NCBI GenBank assembly: GCA_018292915.2
Contig: JACVVK020000207.1
Span: 158,501-222,500 of the forward strand
Direction: 5' to 3'
DNA: 64,000 nt
Source: Batillaria attramentaria
Lineage: Eukaryota; Mollusca; Gastropoda; Batillariidae
Shown: piece by piece, positions 11,318-20,358 of the stretch
Numbering within the stretch: the stretch's first letter is position 1
Layout of the letters: every line of letters begins with the position of its first letter
Program-made: the position numbers and the translations under genes
Notes under the pieces: generated by a model
What the model saw: the letters and a program-made list of their open reading frames with translations, nothing else
What the model was told of the DNA's origin: nothing
Databases searched by the model: none

Positions 11318-12524
11318 CGACCCCTTTTACAGGCGGCCGGAGTGGACATCAATTCTGTTGAGGAATCTCTTTTTCCCTCCACGCCTCCTTGGACCCTTCC
11401 CACACCTGAAGTCAGGCTGGACTTGACCATATATAAAAAGTCTGAAACCCCTGACCCTGTTTATTTTCAAGGTCTGCAGCAGATCCTGGCCGACTTCCCG
11501 GGCTTCCGCCGGATCTTCACTGACGGTTCCAAGTCCGAGGATGGTCGTGTCGGGGCTGCTGCAGTCATGGACGGTTCTTGTTTTACTCGTCGTCTGATGG
11601 ACAATAGTTCGGTGTACAGTGCCGAGTTGCGAGCCATTTTACTCGCACTTCGGCACGTATACCAGTCCAAAGACCCGAACTTTTTAATCCTATCAGACTC
11701 CTTGTCGGCTCTCCAGGCTCTGCATGGCAGAAGATTGGATCACCCGCTTCTGGTGTTGATCCATGAACTGCATGCATCCTTGATTGCCGACAACAAGGAC
11801 ATTGTTTTTATTTGGATCCCAGGTCATGTGGGCATCCGAGGAAACAGGCGCGCTGACCGGGCTGCGAACGCTGCCCGCGATGGCCCTGTGGAGGATGAGC
11901 GCATGCCCTGGTCCGATTTTAAACCCGTAGTTTCCGAGTTTGTCCGAAGGGAGTGGCAGACCCAATGGGCTGCCCTTCCTGAGAACAAACTCTTCAAGAT
12001 TTTACCAAGCATCTGTGATAGTCTCCCTCGCTGCCGACCTAGTCGACGCGAGGAGACCATTCTTAGTCGCCTTCACATCGGACACATCACGCATTCACAT
12101 CTTTTGAAAGGGGAAGACCCCCCATGGTGTGTTCCTTGTCATGAATCTTTTTCTGTCCATCATTTCCTGATCTCCTGCGTGGACCTTGCCAAGATCAGGG
12201 AGAAACATTATTGTGCGGACTCGCTGAGGGTGCTGTTCAGGGATGTCCCCCCTGACAGCATCTTCAGTTTCTTAAAGGAGGCCAACCTGTTTTATAAAAT
12301 TTAATTGTAAATTCATTGTCTTTCATTGACCTCCGTCCGTTCAATACTTTAAGTCTTGTAAGAACTTCTCATTTAAACCCAGTAGATTTTTAGTATATAT
12401 TTACATCCTGTTTTATTGTATGCCCTTTTATTTTTAATGACCTGGCAGGAAGGGACCGCTCTTTGCCGCGAATTAGCCTCTGTTGCTTGCGCGGCGTTAA
12501 GCCCTAAATAACTAACTAACTAAT
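11318..12524 (+). mobile_element. Right part of I-like copy C (5'-truncated)
   Basis: It resumes copy C after copy B, beginning with the right target-site duplication CGACCCCTTTTAC. It contains the C-terminal part of ORF2, the 3' UTR with the GCCGCG stem and a (TAAC)n tail. With 5105-5132 it forms one 5'-truncated insertion that was later split by copy B. Its substitutions match copy A in this stretch. Confidence 0.9.
11342..12304 (+). pseudogene. C-terminal ORF2 fragment of copy C with intact RNase H domain
   Basis: It is open for 320 codons from a methionine that is internal to ORF2. The RNase H catalytic pattern is complete: TDGSKSEDG, AELRAILLAL, SDSLSAL and the final acidic region with GNRRADRAANAA. 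It ends with the conserved YKI-stop. A short HxC/CHxxF-like zinc motif region (PPWCVPCHESFSVHHFLISC) follows RNase H, as in other copies. It has no endonuclease or RT and is a fragment, although it could be translated if transcribed. Confidence 0.85.
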
Positions 12525-12617
12525 CAGAGCTTTGATTTCACTGTTTTGTGAAAACCCTCTCTCACACGGAACGGATGTGATGGGAAGTGTGAGCAGAATT
12601 TCTGCCAGTGTGGCCAA

Positions 12618-13549
12618 ATCAGGGTATTGGCCTCTGATGCTGTGGATGGTACCTATATTGAAATAAAAGGTCCGGTTGATCACACGAGGAAGTCATACGT
12701 CTGCAGGAAAGGATACACTGCCATGCATCTTCAGGTAATTCAGAATGACACAACTTTTGATTTTATCATTTTCATTATCATTATCATTTTTAAAGATTAC
12801 TGTAGACTCGCTTAAAAATACAATGTGTTTTGTAAAAGAAGTACCAGCGTCGTCAGCCGCGAATTAGTCTTTGTGGCTTGCGCGGCTTTAAGCCCGAAAA
12901 ACTCACTCACTCACTCACTTACCAGCGTCGTACACCAAGAAATATCATGCTATAGCCTGTACAAAATACAAGCTGGGTCGCTGACAGAAGAAGAGTAAAC
13001 TTGCCAGCTGGTCAGAATTACTGTTAGTTTGGGGAAAAAATTCCATACTGTACTTTTCATTAAATATTGTTTTATACATTTATAAACCGAATCTGTTTTG
13101 ATTTTGTGCAGGTGGTGTCTACACGTTGGCTACTGTTCCTGGACGTGCACACCGGCTTTGTGGGTTCAGTGGCGGACAGCAGGGTGTTCAGGAACTCTCC
13201 CCTGAATGCCCTGCTGACGTCCAACGACAGCAAATTGGCACTGGCTTTCCATCTCCTCGGCGACTCAGCCTACCCCTTATCCACAGGCAGCCACGTGGAA
13301 AGAGCCATCGGCCTCTTAAAGGGCAAATGGAGTCGGCTGCGTGTCGAACTGGATATGACGAATAGGATGGAAGTGCCAAACATCATCTTTGCTGCCTGCG
13401 TGTTGCATAATTTCGTCATCCGGAACAACGGTATCCACTATGAAGATATCCTCATGGAGAGAAACCAGCGACAGAACCCACCATGCGAAGAGGTCCCACA
13501 CGTGACGGCAACAGAGAAGAGGCTGACAATTGCTCATTCGCTCATGTGA
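12618..13549 (+). pseudogene. PIF/Harbinger (HARBI1-like) transposase remnant, two exons
   Basis: Exon 1 (about 12618-12734) encodes AVDGTYIEIKG, carrying the first catalytic aspartate, and ends at a CAG|GTAATT donor. Exon 2 begins at 13112 after TTTTGTGCAG and continues in phase: FLDVHTGFVGSV, then ADSRVFRNSPL (a Harbinger landmark), GDSAYPL (second catalytic aspartate) and VERAIGLLKGKW (catalytic glutamate). Between the second aspartate and the glutamate about 30 residues normal for the family are missing, so the DDE core is probably dead. The C-terminus to 13549 is otherwise complete, with ACVLHNF. The 5' part of the gene is not visible. Confidence 0.8.
12854..12919 (+). mobile_element. 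Extremely short 3'-end insertion of a related non-LTR family, tail (ACTC)n
   Basis: About 66 bp containing only the 3' stem region (GCCGCGAATTAGTCTTTGTG...TTGCGCGGC) and a tail of ACTC repeats rather than TAAC. It is flanked by a perfect 12-bp duplication TACCAGCGTCGT (12842-12853 and 12920-12931). It lies in the intron of the Harbinger remnant, so it came later. Confidence 0.88.
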
Positions 13550-13639
13550 ACTCTGGATACCTCACTTGTCAATCTGTTTTGTCTTTGCAAGTTTTGAAAT
13601 GGCATGGAAGTATGACCCTTTTTAAGTTGTTTCTCGTTA

Positions 13640-13747
13640 AACCCCCAAACACCCACCCCCACCCACCCTCGCTTATAAGAAACCTCAGATATAAGAAGTA
13701 AAAAAAATCATGTCCACACGAGTTCCGTATAACCGAGGTTCACTGTA
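13640..13747 (+). mobile_element. End fragment of a pogo/Tigger-like element
   Basis: It contains the TATAAGAA motifs and ends GTATAACCGAGGTTCACTG followed by TA. This resembles the right terminal repeat of the element at 31347-32759. A CCCAAACACCCACCC string near 13643 resembles the SINE-B tail. The left end is not identified. Confidence 0.45.
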
Positions 13748-14810
13748 CATAATGTGCATCAAACTTACCTTCTCTCCCATTCAACGAGGAGACTACAGGT
13801 CGTGTGACGTCTGGGTCTTTGCCCAGCACCTGGTCCATTTTATCAAAATAGGGCCAGCTGCTGCGACCCGCCCCAGTTCTCCCATTGCGGTCTTTGATCT
13901 TCCTGTACCTGAAACATACAGACACTGAGTGATTGTTACATTCTCGCCACTCAGCATAGTGGTACAAGAAAATGGAAATTGAAGAATTACCATGTGAATG
14001 AATTGAAGGGACATACTGTCACACTATTTCCATCTCCATGCCCGTCTTTGATATCGCCCTATGTGGTGGAAAAGGACGTTAACCCCCCAAACACCCACCC
14101 ACCCACCCATCTCCATGCATAGGAGACTTTTACTGGTCACACTGCACTACTTGAACATCATCAGACAGCTGCGATTAGCTCTAATGGGACAGTAAAACTG
14201 AGTCTGTGAGAAGGGTGTTTTTTATTATTATTATTTTTTTTTTTTTGGACAGGAAATCCACAGGAGCATGGTGGCAAGTTTTTGATTTGATTCCATTTCT
14301 GGTGAAAGTGTAAGTTGGAATTGGCAAAAGTGCAGTGAGACTCCCACAGAAGTACAAAATACTCTCAACAGTAACCACTGTTTTTTTTTTGTTGTTTTTT
14401 TTTTGTTCGTATGTTGCAACGGAACTGATTTCAAATACATGTAAATGAAATTGAGAAATTGTATTTAAAAAAAAATATTACACAGGAATGTGAGCTAAAT
14501 AATTTGCTGTATCTGTCAAAGTGGTGTATATTCCTTTAAACACAGCCACACACACAAATATAATGTAAAAAAAAAAATCAACAACCGTTGGCGCAGATTG
14601 TCAATTTTGTTGTTGCATGCTTCCGGAGTAATGACATGCCCCTTACTCCTCATTATCGCTGAAATGGCTGTCCACATTTCTGACCTCCTCTTGGTTAAGA
14701 CATAAGACATTTCTTAAATTTCCAGAAGAGGAACATTGCTTTGTGGTCTCTCATAAAAAAACATAAAACATGCCAAACACTTACTCATACGGCCATGCAC
14801 ATTGGATCAT
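13748..14810. other. No gene recognised
   Basis: The stretch holds a 5'-truncated SINE-B tail at 14043-14112 and homopolymer T runs near 14223-14245 and 14380-14402. I see no coding exon with conserved motifs on either strand. Confidence 0.5.
14043..14112 (+). mobile_element. SINE-B (tRNA-Arg derived), 3' fragment
   Basis: It matches the SINE-B body from CCCGTCTTTGATATC to the CACCCACCCACCC tail. The tRNA head is absent. Confidence 0.85.
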
Positions 14811-15650
14811 AATAATAATAATAATAATAATAAATTTCATTTATATAGCGCACTTCTCAGAAACAGTGACTCATTGCGCTAACACACATCACTCATACAG
14901 ACAAACACGTCAATCACATCACACAATACAAAGACACATCAGTTGAAAGCCTGTTGAAAAAGGTGATCATCCAGATAATGCCTCTCTTGACGATAGGCCT
15001 CAATCAGGAGGAGGACCGCATTGTGACTCCACACCGTCTTGGAAGACCCTTAAGAGGCAGCTGAAGTTTAAGCACCTGTAAACAGGAAAAAGAAATAAAA
15101 ATGTCAATGTGCTTTAAAAAAAAAAAAAAAAAAAATTCACTTATCCGCTTGCCCCAGGTGAGTTGAAAGTAAAATTTACCTGCCCATCGTGCAAGAAAGA
15201 AGTCGATGTTGCAGCAACAATTTATTTATATTATGTTACTAGTGCACACTTGATCTACTGACCATCAGTTCATCCATTTTAATTTTATTTCTACGGGTGC
15301 TCTGTGTTTTAAGGTGAAAAATACATTGCATGCTTTTTAATGAAGCTTTTTCCTCTTTGATCAATAATTTTTTTTCCCAGGCAAGTAATTTTTGAAAGTC
15401 ACTTTTTTTTGGACAGCCCTAAATGTGAGCTCAAGTTAATACATGTATCACAGCAGAGCCAGAAATAACATCATAATCATCGAAAACATTTCTTGTTTAT
15501 CTTGCACTTGAATGTGAACATTGTTTATTTATTTTTATTTGTTTGCAAGAACAAGAAAAATTTTAATGTATAATCACTGAATGTTACTCTCGTCAAGGAA
15601 ACAGTTGAAATGGTCAAGATGAATCCTACTCAGCGTCACGAACTGCGTGC
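14810..15650. other. AAT microsatellite with retroposon-tail-like sequence; otherwise nothing recognised
   Basis: (AAT)n at 14810-14832 is followed by TTTCATTTATATAGCGCAC. This resembles, in reverse, the ATT-tailed retroposon 3' ends seen at 40.6 and 57.3 kb. The rest is AT-rich, with A and T homopolymers (15114-15136) and no convincing coding sequence. Confidence 0.5.
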
Positions 15651-15689
15651 GCAACTATTTTAGCGGTGACACCTTCTCTTTTTTTTTTC

Positions 15690-15925
15690 TTTTTTTTTTC
15701 ACGCCATAAATTGGTTTCCCAAAACCGAATTCAAACTGAGGCTTACACACACCTTTTCTGTGTACAGCTGCGCAGTACTCCAATAGCTTCGGAACCGCAA
15801 GCCAAGGCTGCGCAGGGTTGTTGAGGCGATCCTTGAAATTCCTGTCAACGAGTGCCACACCCTCATTGAACAGGAAACACACCTCCAGACCTGGCCTGTC
15901 AAAGAACATGGGAAGGTCCACGTAG
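15690..15925 (-). pseudogene. PIF/Harbinger transposase fragment, N-terminal side of the DDE domain
   Basis: On the minus strand the encoded RPGLEVCFLFNE and QPWLAVPKLLEYCAAVHRKG match, from memory of the family, the helical region directly before the first catalytic aspartate of PIF/Harbinger transposases. The expected FIDGT segment is not present; the frame runs into a lysine-rich low-complexity end. The other side is cut by the retrotransposon fragment at 15926. Confidence 0.6.
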
Positions 15926-16732
15926 CGGCAGCGCGCCACCCCCTCCCGCCCCCCCCCCCTCACCCCCCTCCAAGCCAGCTAAAAGCACCAAAAACAAGAA
16001 CTTTGAAGCCCTGGGGCCCGCGTTCGGCGAGGGTCCAGAAGGGGGATCAGGGTGTCCTACTGACCAACCCATTTTCTGCCCTAGAGGACATGGAGGTTGT
16101 CACAGTTGAGTCCCACCCCCTGCCCCCGTCGCCCACCGGTTCCCCATCCAAGTCATCAGCTGCGACATAGTCTTTGTTGCTGTACGCGGTTTTTAATCGT
16201 ATACTTTTTAAATGGCTGCTTTAGTGCATTGGAGTTGTCGAGGTTTTCGGGCAAATTTTGAAGAATTAAAGATCTTAGTGTTCGCTTAAGCCGGGTGTGG
16301 TGGCTCTTCAGGAGACCTTTCTCCAGGAGTCATCCCCCGCATCTTTTACTGGTTTTAATTTTGTCCACTTGGGGTCCTCTTCGGAAAGACCTCATGGTGG
16401 CGTTGGTATTTTAATTCGAAAAGACATCTTACACAGCCCAGTTCATCTTAATACCCAGCTGCAAGCCATTGCTGTCCGCATTTCTTTACATAAGTCTGTC
16501 ACGGCGTGCAGCATTTATCTGCCACCGTTTGAACGTGTCTCCCCAAGAGACCTTAACTCTCTTATTGAACAGCTCCCCCGCCCCTTTCTTCTGCTTGGGG
16601 ATTTTAACGGTCATGCTCCACTCTGGGGCAGCGACCACTCAAACGACAGGGGTCAGGTTCTACAGGATCTCTTTTCCTCGCTTGACCTCTGCGTCTTAAA
16701 CACTGGTTCTCCAACTTACCTGCTTACTTGCT
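15926..16732 (+). mobile_element. Internal fragment of the I-like non-LTR family (end of ORF1 and endonuclease)
   Basis: It covers the ORF1 C-terminus (EDMEVVTVE near 16088), the inter-ORF spacer and the first 170 or so codons of ORF2. The endonuclease reads VALQETFLQES, GGVGILIRKD and LLLGDFNGHAPLWGSDH in one frame (16297-16730). Both element ends are missing and no TAAC tail follows, so this is a rearranged piece and not a normal 5'-truncated insertion. Confidence 0.85.
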
Positions 16733-16744
16733 GGATGCAGGTAA

Positions 16745-17160
16745 GCGTCCATTTTATCTGAGTGCAAATTCTGAAATGATTTTGCCAAAACCCCATTCCA
16801 CTGCCTGCCTCACACCCGACATCCTCATGAATAGCTGCTGGTCGTCCGTCAGTTGCCCTCGATATGGCCGCAGCAGGTGGTCCCTCAGTGGGTATGCTGG
16901 GTCTCCATACAGGCATGGTGGCCTTCTCCCAAGATTAATGTTTCTTTCTGCGTACTGCAAGACGCCACTTTCATTTAAAAGCGCAAAATACAAGAAACGC
17001 TTACGCCTTCTCATCTGCTGCCACTTGCTCCATTCGCTTTTTCATTAGTAATAAAAGACGGTCCCGGAGGGTTTTGGACACTTTCACTTGAGTGAAAGTG
17101 GGCAGGAATTTGCATGCAGTAAAGAGGTCGTCCCACGTCCTTCTAAATCAGTACTTCTTT
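16745..17160 (-). pseudogene. PIF/Harbinger transposase fragment (C-terminal catalytic part) with Myb-like sequence upstream
   Basis: Minus-strand frame 17014-16754 encodes ESGVLQYAERNINLG, then CLYGDPAYPLRDHL (second catalytic aspartate) and AVEWGFGKI (catalytic glutamate). Spacing between these two is normal for PIF/Harbinger. The upstream minus-strand sequence (17150-16999) in another frame gives KVSKTLRDRLLLLMKKRMEQ, resembling the Myb/SANT-type accessory protein of these transposons; that part is tentative. The piece lies upstream, in its own orientation, of the N-terminal-side fragment at 15690-15925, so the order is permuted. Confidence 0.65.
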
Positions 17161-17767
17161 GCTAGTGGTCACAAAAACAGGGAACAGAACAAAAAAAATA
17201 AAACACAACACTGGAAGCTCTTTTCTTCTGGTTTGACACTTGTGTCATTGCTCTTTATTATTTTTTTTTAAATTGAAGCAGCAGCCTTACTGGTTTCCAT
17301 ACAGTGAGCTGTCAAACGTTTCCACTTGCCAAAGGTAACTCGCGTTACACTGTGACACGTACTTGGCTAAAACACAGAACTGTTATGCAGAATTTACTTT
17401 ATCTTTATTTGTGTATGCAAGGGGTGTTGTATCACATACCTAAAACAAGTTTGGTAAAATTTGGTTGATATCTAATACTTAAAATAAAAACACAACTCAT
17501 GTGACACGGTAACGCGAGTGACCTGCATACTGAAAATTTTCACAGTGCACAACAAAAACAATATATTTCTGCCCAATTTCCCCTAACATATAGCACATCA
17601 GAACAGCATCACTGTCACCAATACTCTTGTCCCTGGAGGCAAATGTACAGTCACCAGCAGATGTTTTTCTTAAAAGGTGACCTTGTTACACGTGACACGG
17701 TCACTCATCAGCTTGAGACACAGTCACTCTCCTGAACGCGCTCGCCCACACATCCTCCCCCCCTACA
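17161..17767. other. No gene recognised
   Basis: AT-rich sequence with short A and T runs. Repeated CGTTACACTGTGACACG-like strings occur near 17340 and 17695, but I see no clear unit length or coding potential. Confidence 0.4.
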
Positions 17768-19158
17768 CTAGTTGAAGGTAAACGCGAGTCTTCTGCCAGG
17801 TGTCAGTGATGGTTGTGCCACTATTGTCTGGATCATGGAGGTTGGATGCCACGCCTGATCAGCCCAAATGTAGACCCCATCTTTCTCCTTAAGATAGTGC
17901 AGCAAACATTCACTCTCGCCTTCTGCATCCACAACCTCAAGAACCTACAACACACAGAATACAACAGCAGGAATATACACTAGATTCGTATCAATATAAA
18001 TGTATTTAGGACAAAGAAAAGATTTTTTTTTAAAGCAGACAAAGCACTACTGAGTACTTTTTTGGGGTCTACATTTGTGATAAGAATAAAAACAGCCGTG
18101 CATTTTTTTATGAAAACATTTTAAAATATAACTCATTTACCTTGGCGTAGTAGAGGGTTTCAGTCTGCCTGCGGCCAGTAGTGAAGACTACCTTCACAAA
18201 GTCATCAACCTTGGGAGTTCTGAAAAAAAAAGACGCAAGTTTTAAGCTTTTAATAAACACAGAAAATAAGCTTAACTTACTTTTTACAGGGCATGAAATA
18301 GCTTTCATTAAGCGTGAATGGTATACTTTTGTGTATGCCATTATTCCGTCCAAGGTGTCAGTAATTCCGTACCATACACGTCCTGCGAAACACGGTTACC
18401 GGGTTAGGTTAAATGCCACATTTCGGAACTAAAAAAAGAAATTTGCTAACAGTGCAAAACATTTAATTTCTTCCTAATCTGCCAACACACTAGAAAATGC
18501 ATATTGCTACTTGTAGGTAGGTAAACCAGAAACAGTAACATGATTACATGGGGCACACAAATAACCTGTCCCGTGAAACACTGCAACCAAGAACCTATTT
18601 TCAACCTAATTTTCTCTTTCAAGATGTATTTTCAAATAGTTGTTTTGATGCAAACCTACATAGCAGTGCAAAGAAAGCAAAAAACTGCACTATTGATAAG
18701 GCAATCAACGTTTTTCTTATAAAAAGGGTGCACTGGGTAACAACCATTACCGCGACACAGGTCGTGCATTGATTTCTGGGTGTCCCATGAAACAAAGTTA
18801 CTAATGTTCCATTATTGACCATCCCGGGGAATTTGTTCAGAATTAATGAAAGTGTGCTACTAGACAGACACCTCCAGTACAAAACCTCTCACGGAGGTTA
18901 TGTCATATCTTTCCTGTGGTCACTAGAGGCTAAAATGCACTTTTCAAGTCACACACGTTTCATGGGAGGACTGGAGGAGACATGAAGGAATGGGCACTGC
19001 CACATCGTTAATTAAGCTGTAGCGCGTGATTTCATACAAAACATCACCAAAATATTGAGTGCAAAACTAAGTTAAAACATTTCTTCTTACCTTGAAACAC
19101 CGACGATTGCAAAAAGTCGCTTCACAGAGCCGATGACACTCCAAAATACCGGCAACAT
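17768..19158 (-). CDS. Small three-exon gene of unknown function (about 107 aa)
   Basis: Predicted exons on the minus strand are 19158-19091, 18219-18141 and 17944-17768. All have GT-AG borders (CAAG|GTAAGA, TTTTTCAG|A, CAAG|GTAAAT, TTGTAG|G) and phases that join without a stop. The protein starts MLPVFWSVIGSVKRLFAIVG, a hydrophobic N-terminus that could be a membrane anchor or may be a wrong start. A compact domain follows (VDDFVKVVFTTGRR...LYYAKVLEVVDAEG...CLLHYLKEK), ending with a GRRLAFTFN-like tail. From memory, the end resembles the C-terminal beta-rich tail of uncharacterised, often transposon-linked, mollusc proteins. I do not recognise a named family. It lies about 1.2 kb downstream of the YqaJ gene on the same strand and might be part of the same unit. 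Confidence 0.65.
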
Positions 19159-20358
19159 GCGATCGTCTTTCGCGCCGGTCACATCGTTACCGGTGAAAGA
19201 AAGGCGTGACACGTAACGGTTTTCGGGCTCAGAAACGCAGAAATTTCGCTGTTGATATGTAAAACGTCATCAATCAGCGAGTATGACCTTGGGTACACAA
19301 AAATACGGTGTTCTGAGCTGCTGTTTTCGAAACTTGTGTTCGGACACGATCTCTAAACTTTGAAGGTAATTAACGTTTCACTTGTGACACGGCGAACAAT
19401 ATGCGAGCTAAATAAACCAGGAATGCAAAAGTGCTGCTGAAACTGCAGCAAACATCCGCATTGTAATGTAAACTTGCCACATTTGAGGTTTGAGGTACAG
19501 AAACGAGTTTACAATGGGCTTTCGACAGCCAACTTCGATACCGATCGAGTGTGACACGCCATGTAACGCGGTTACCGTTAACATTCCCTTCAATTTCTAA
19601 ACCAGCAGTACAAAAAATTATCTTCAGCCGTTCTTTTTTTTTATAATTCAACATCTTGTTATGATGTAGAGATCAAAATTTAGAGTCAGCTTTGTTAACT
19701 GACTTCACACGGGACAGATTTGGATAGCAGGTTGTCGAGTTCCCTTTTTTGTCGCCATTTTTACCACCATTTTTACCGTTTCTTTTGCAATTTCTCTTTT
19801 TGTACAAGCATTTTCAAACCGTCCTTGCTCAGTCCCCAGTGCAACTGACTTATGGTGCTCTTATTTTGCATGTTTTTGTGCAGACTTGTTTGTAACATTA
19901 TCCGGTAATGAAGCTGTTACTTATGAATAAAACGGTATGGCATCCATGTTTGCGTGATTGTGTCTAAAACACAGTGTTCCATTTCTTTTGCCTTACTAGC
20001 TCCAACGGCACCCAGATGGCATTATGCATAATTATATGTATGCTTCATCATAAACAAAGTAAAGCACATATGCACACTTGAGACTTTGTATACATGTAAC
20101 ATGTTTTCTGATCTCTTCGTATTTCACCATGCAAACAAAGTTCTACATAAGTATACATAGCATACTGTCGTGTTCAATGTAGTGCATGTTGCTTGGGCAG
20201 CCACGAAGGTGCGTGCCTATCTGCTACAGTTATGTTTGATGCTATAACTGAGCTATAGGCCTTCCAGTGTAGGCAACTTCTAATAGGAAAAGAACAGCAC
20301 TTATCCTGATCTATTGTAAAGAGTGACAGCATTCTCTGTGGACTGATTGTGAAACACA
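19159..20358. other. No gene recognised between the 107-aa gene and the YqaJ/PHD gene
   Basis: The region near 19100-19260 is richer in CpG (GCGATCGTC, CGCGCCGGTC) and may hold the promoter or 5' UTR of the 107-aa gene. The rest is AT-rich and has no exon that I can support. Confidence 0.4.

Noticed and set aside
19370..19654. Minus-strand frame of 94 codons
   Set aside because: No conserved motif, AT-rich composition and no neighbouring splice signals in phase.
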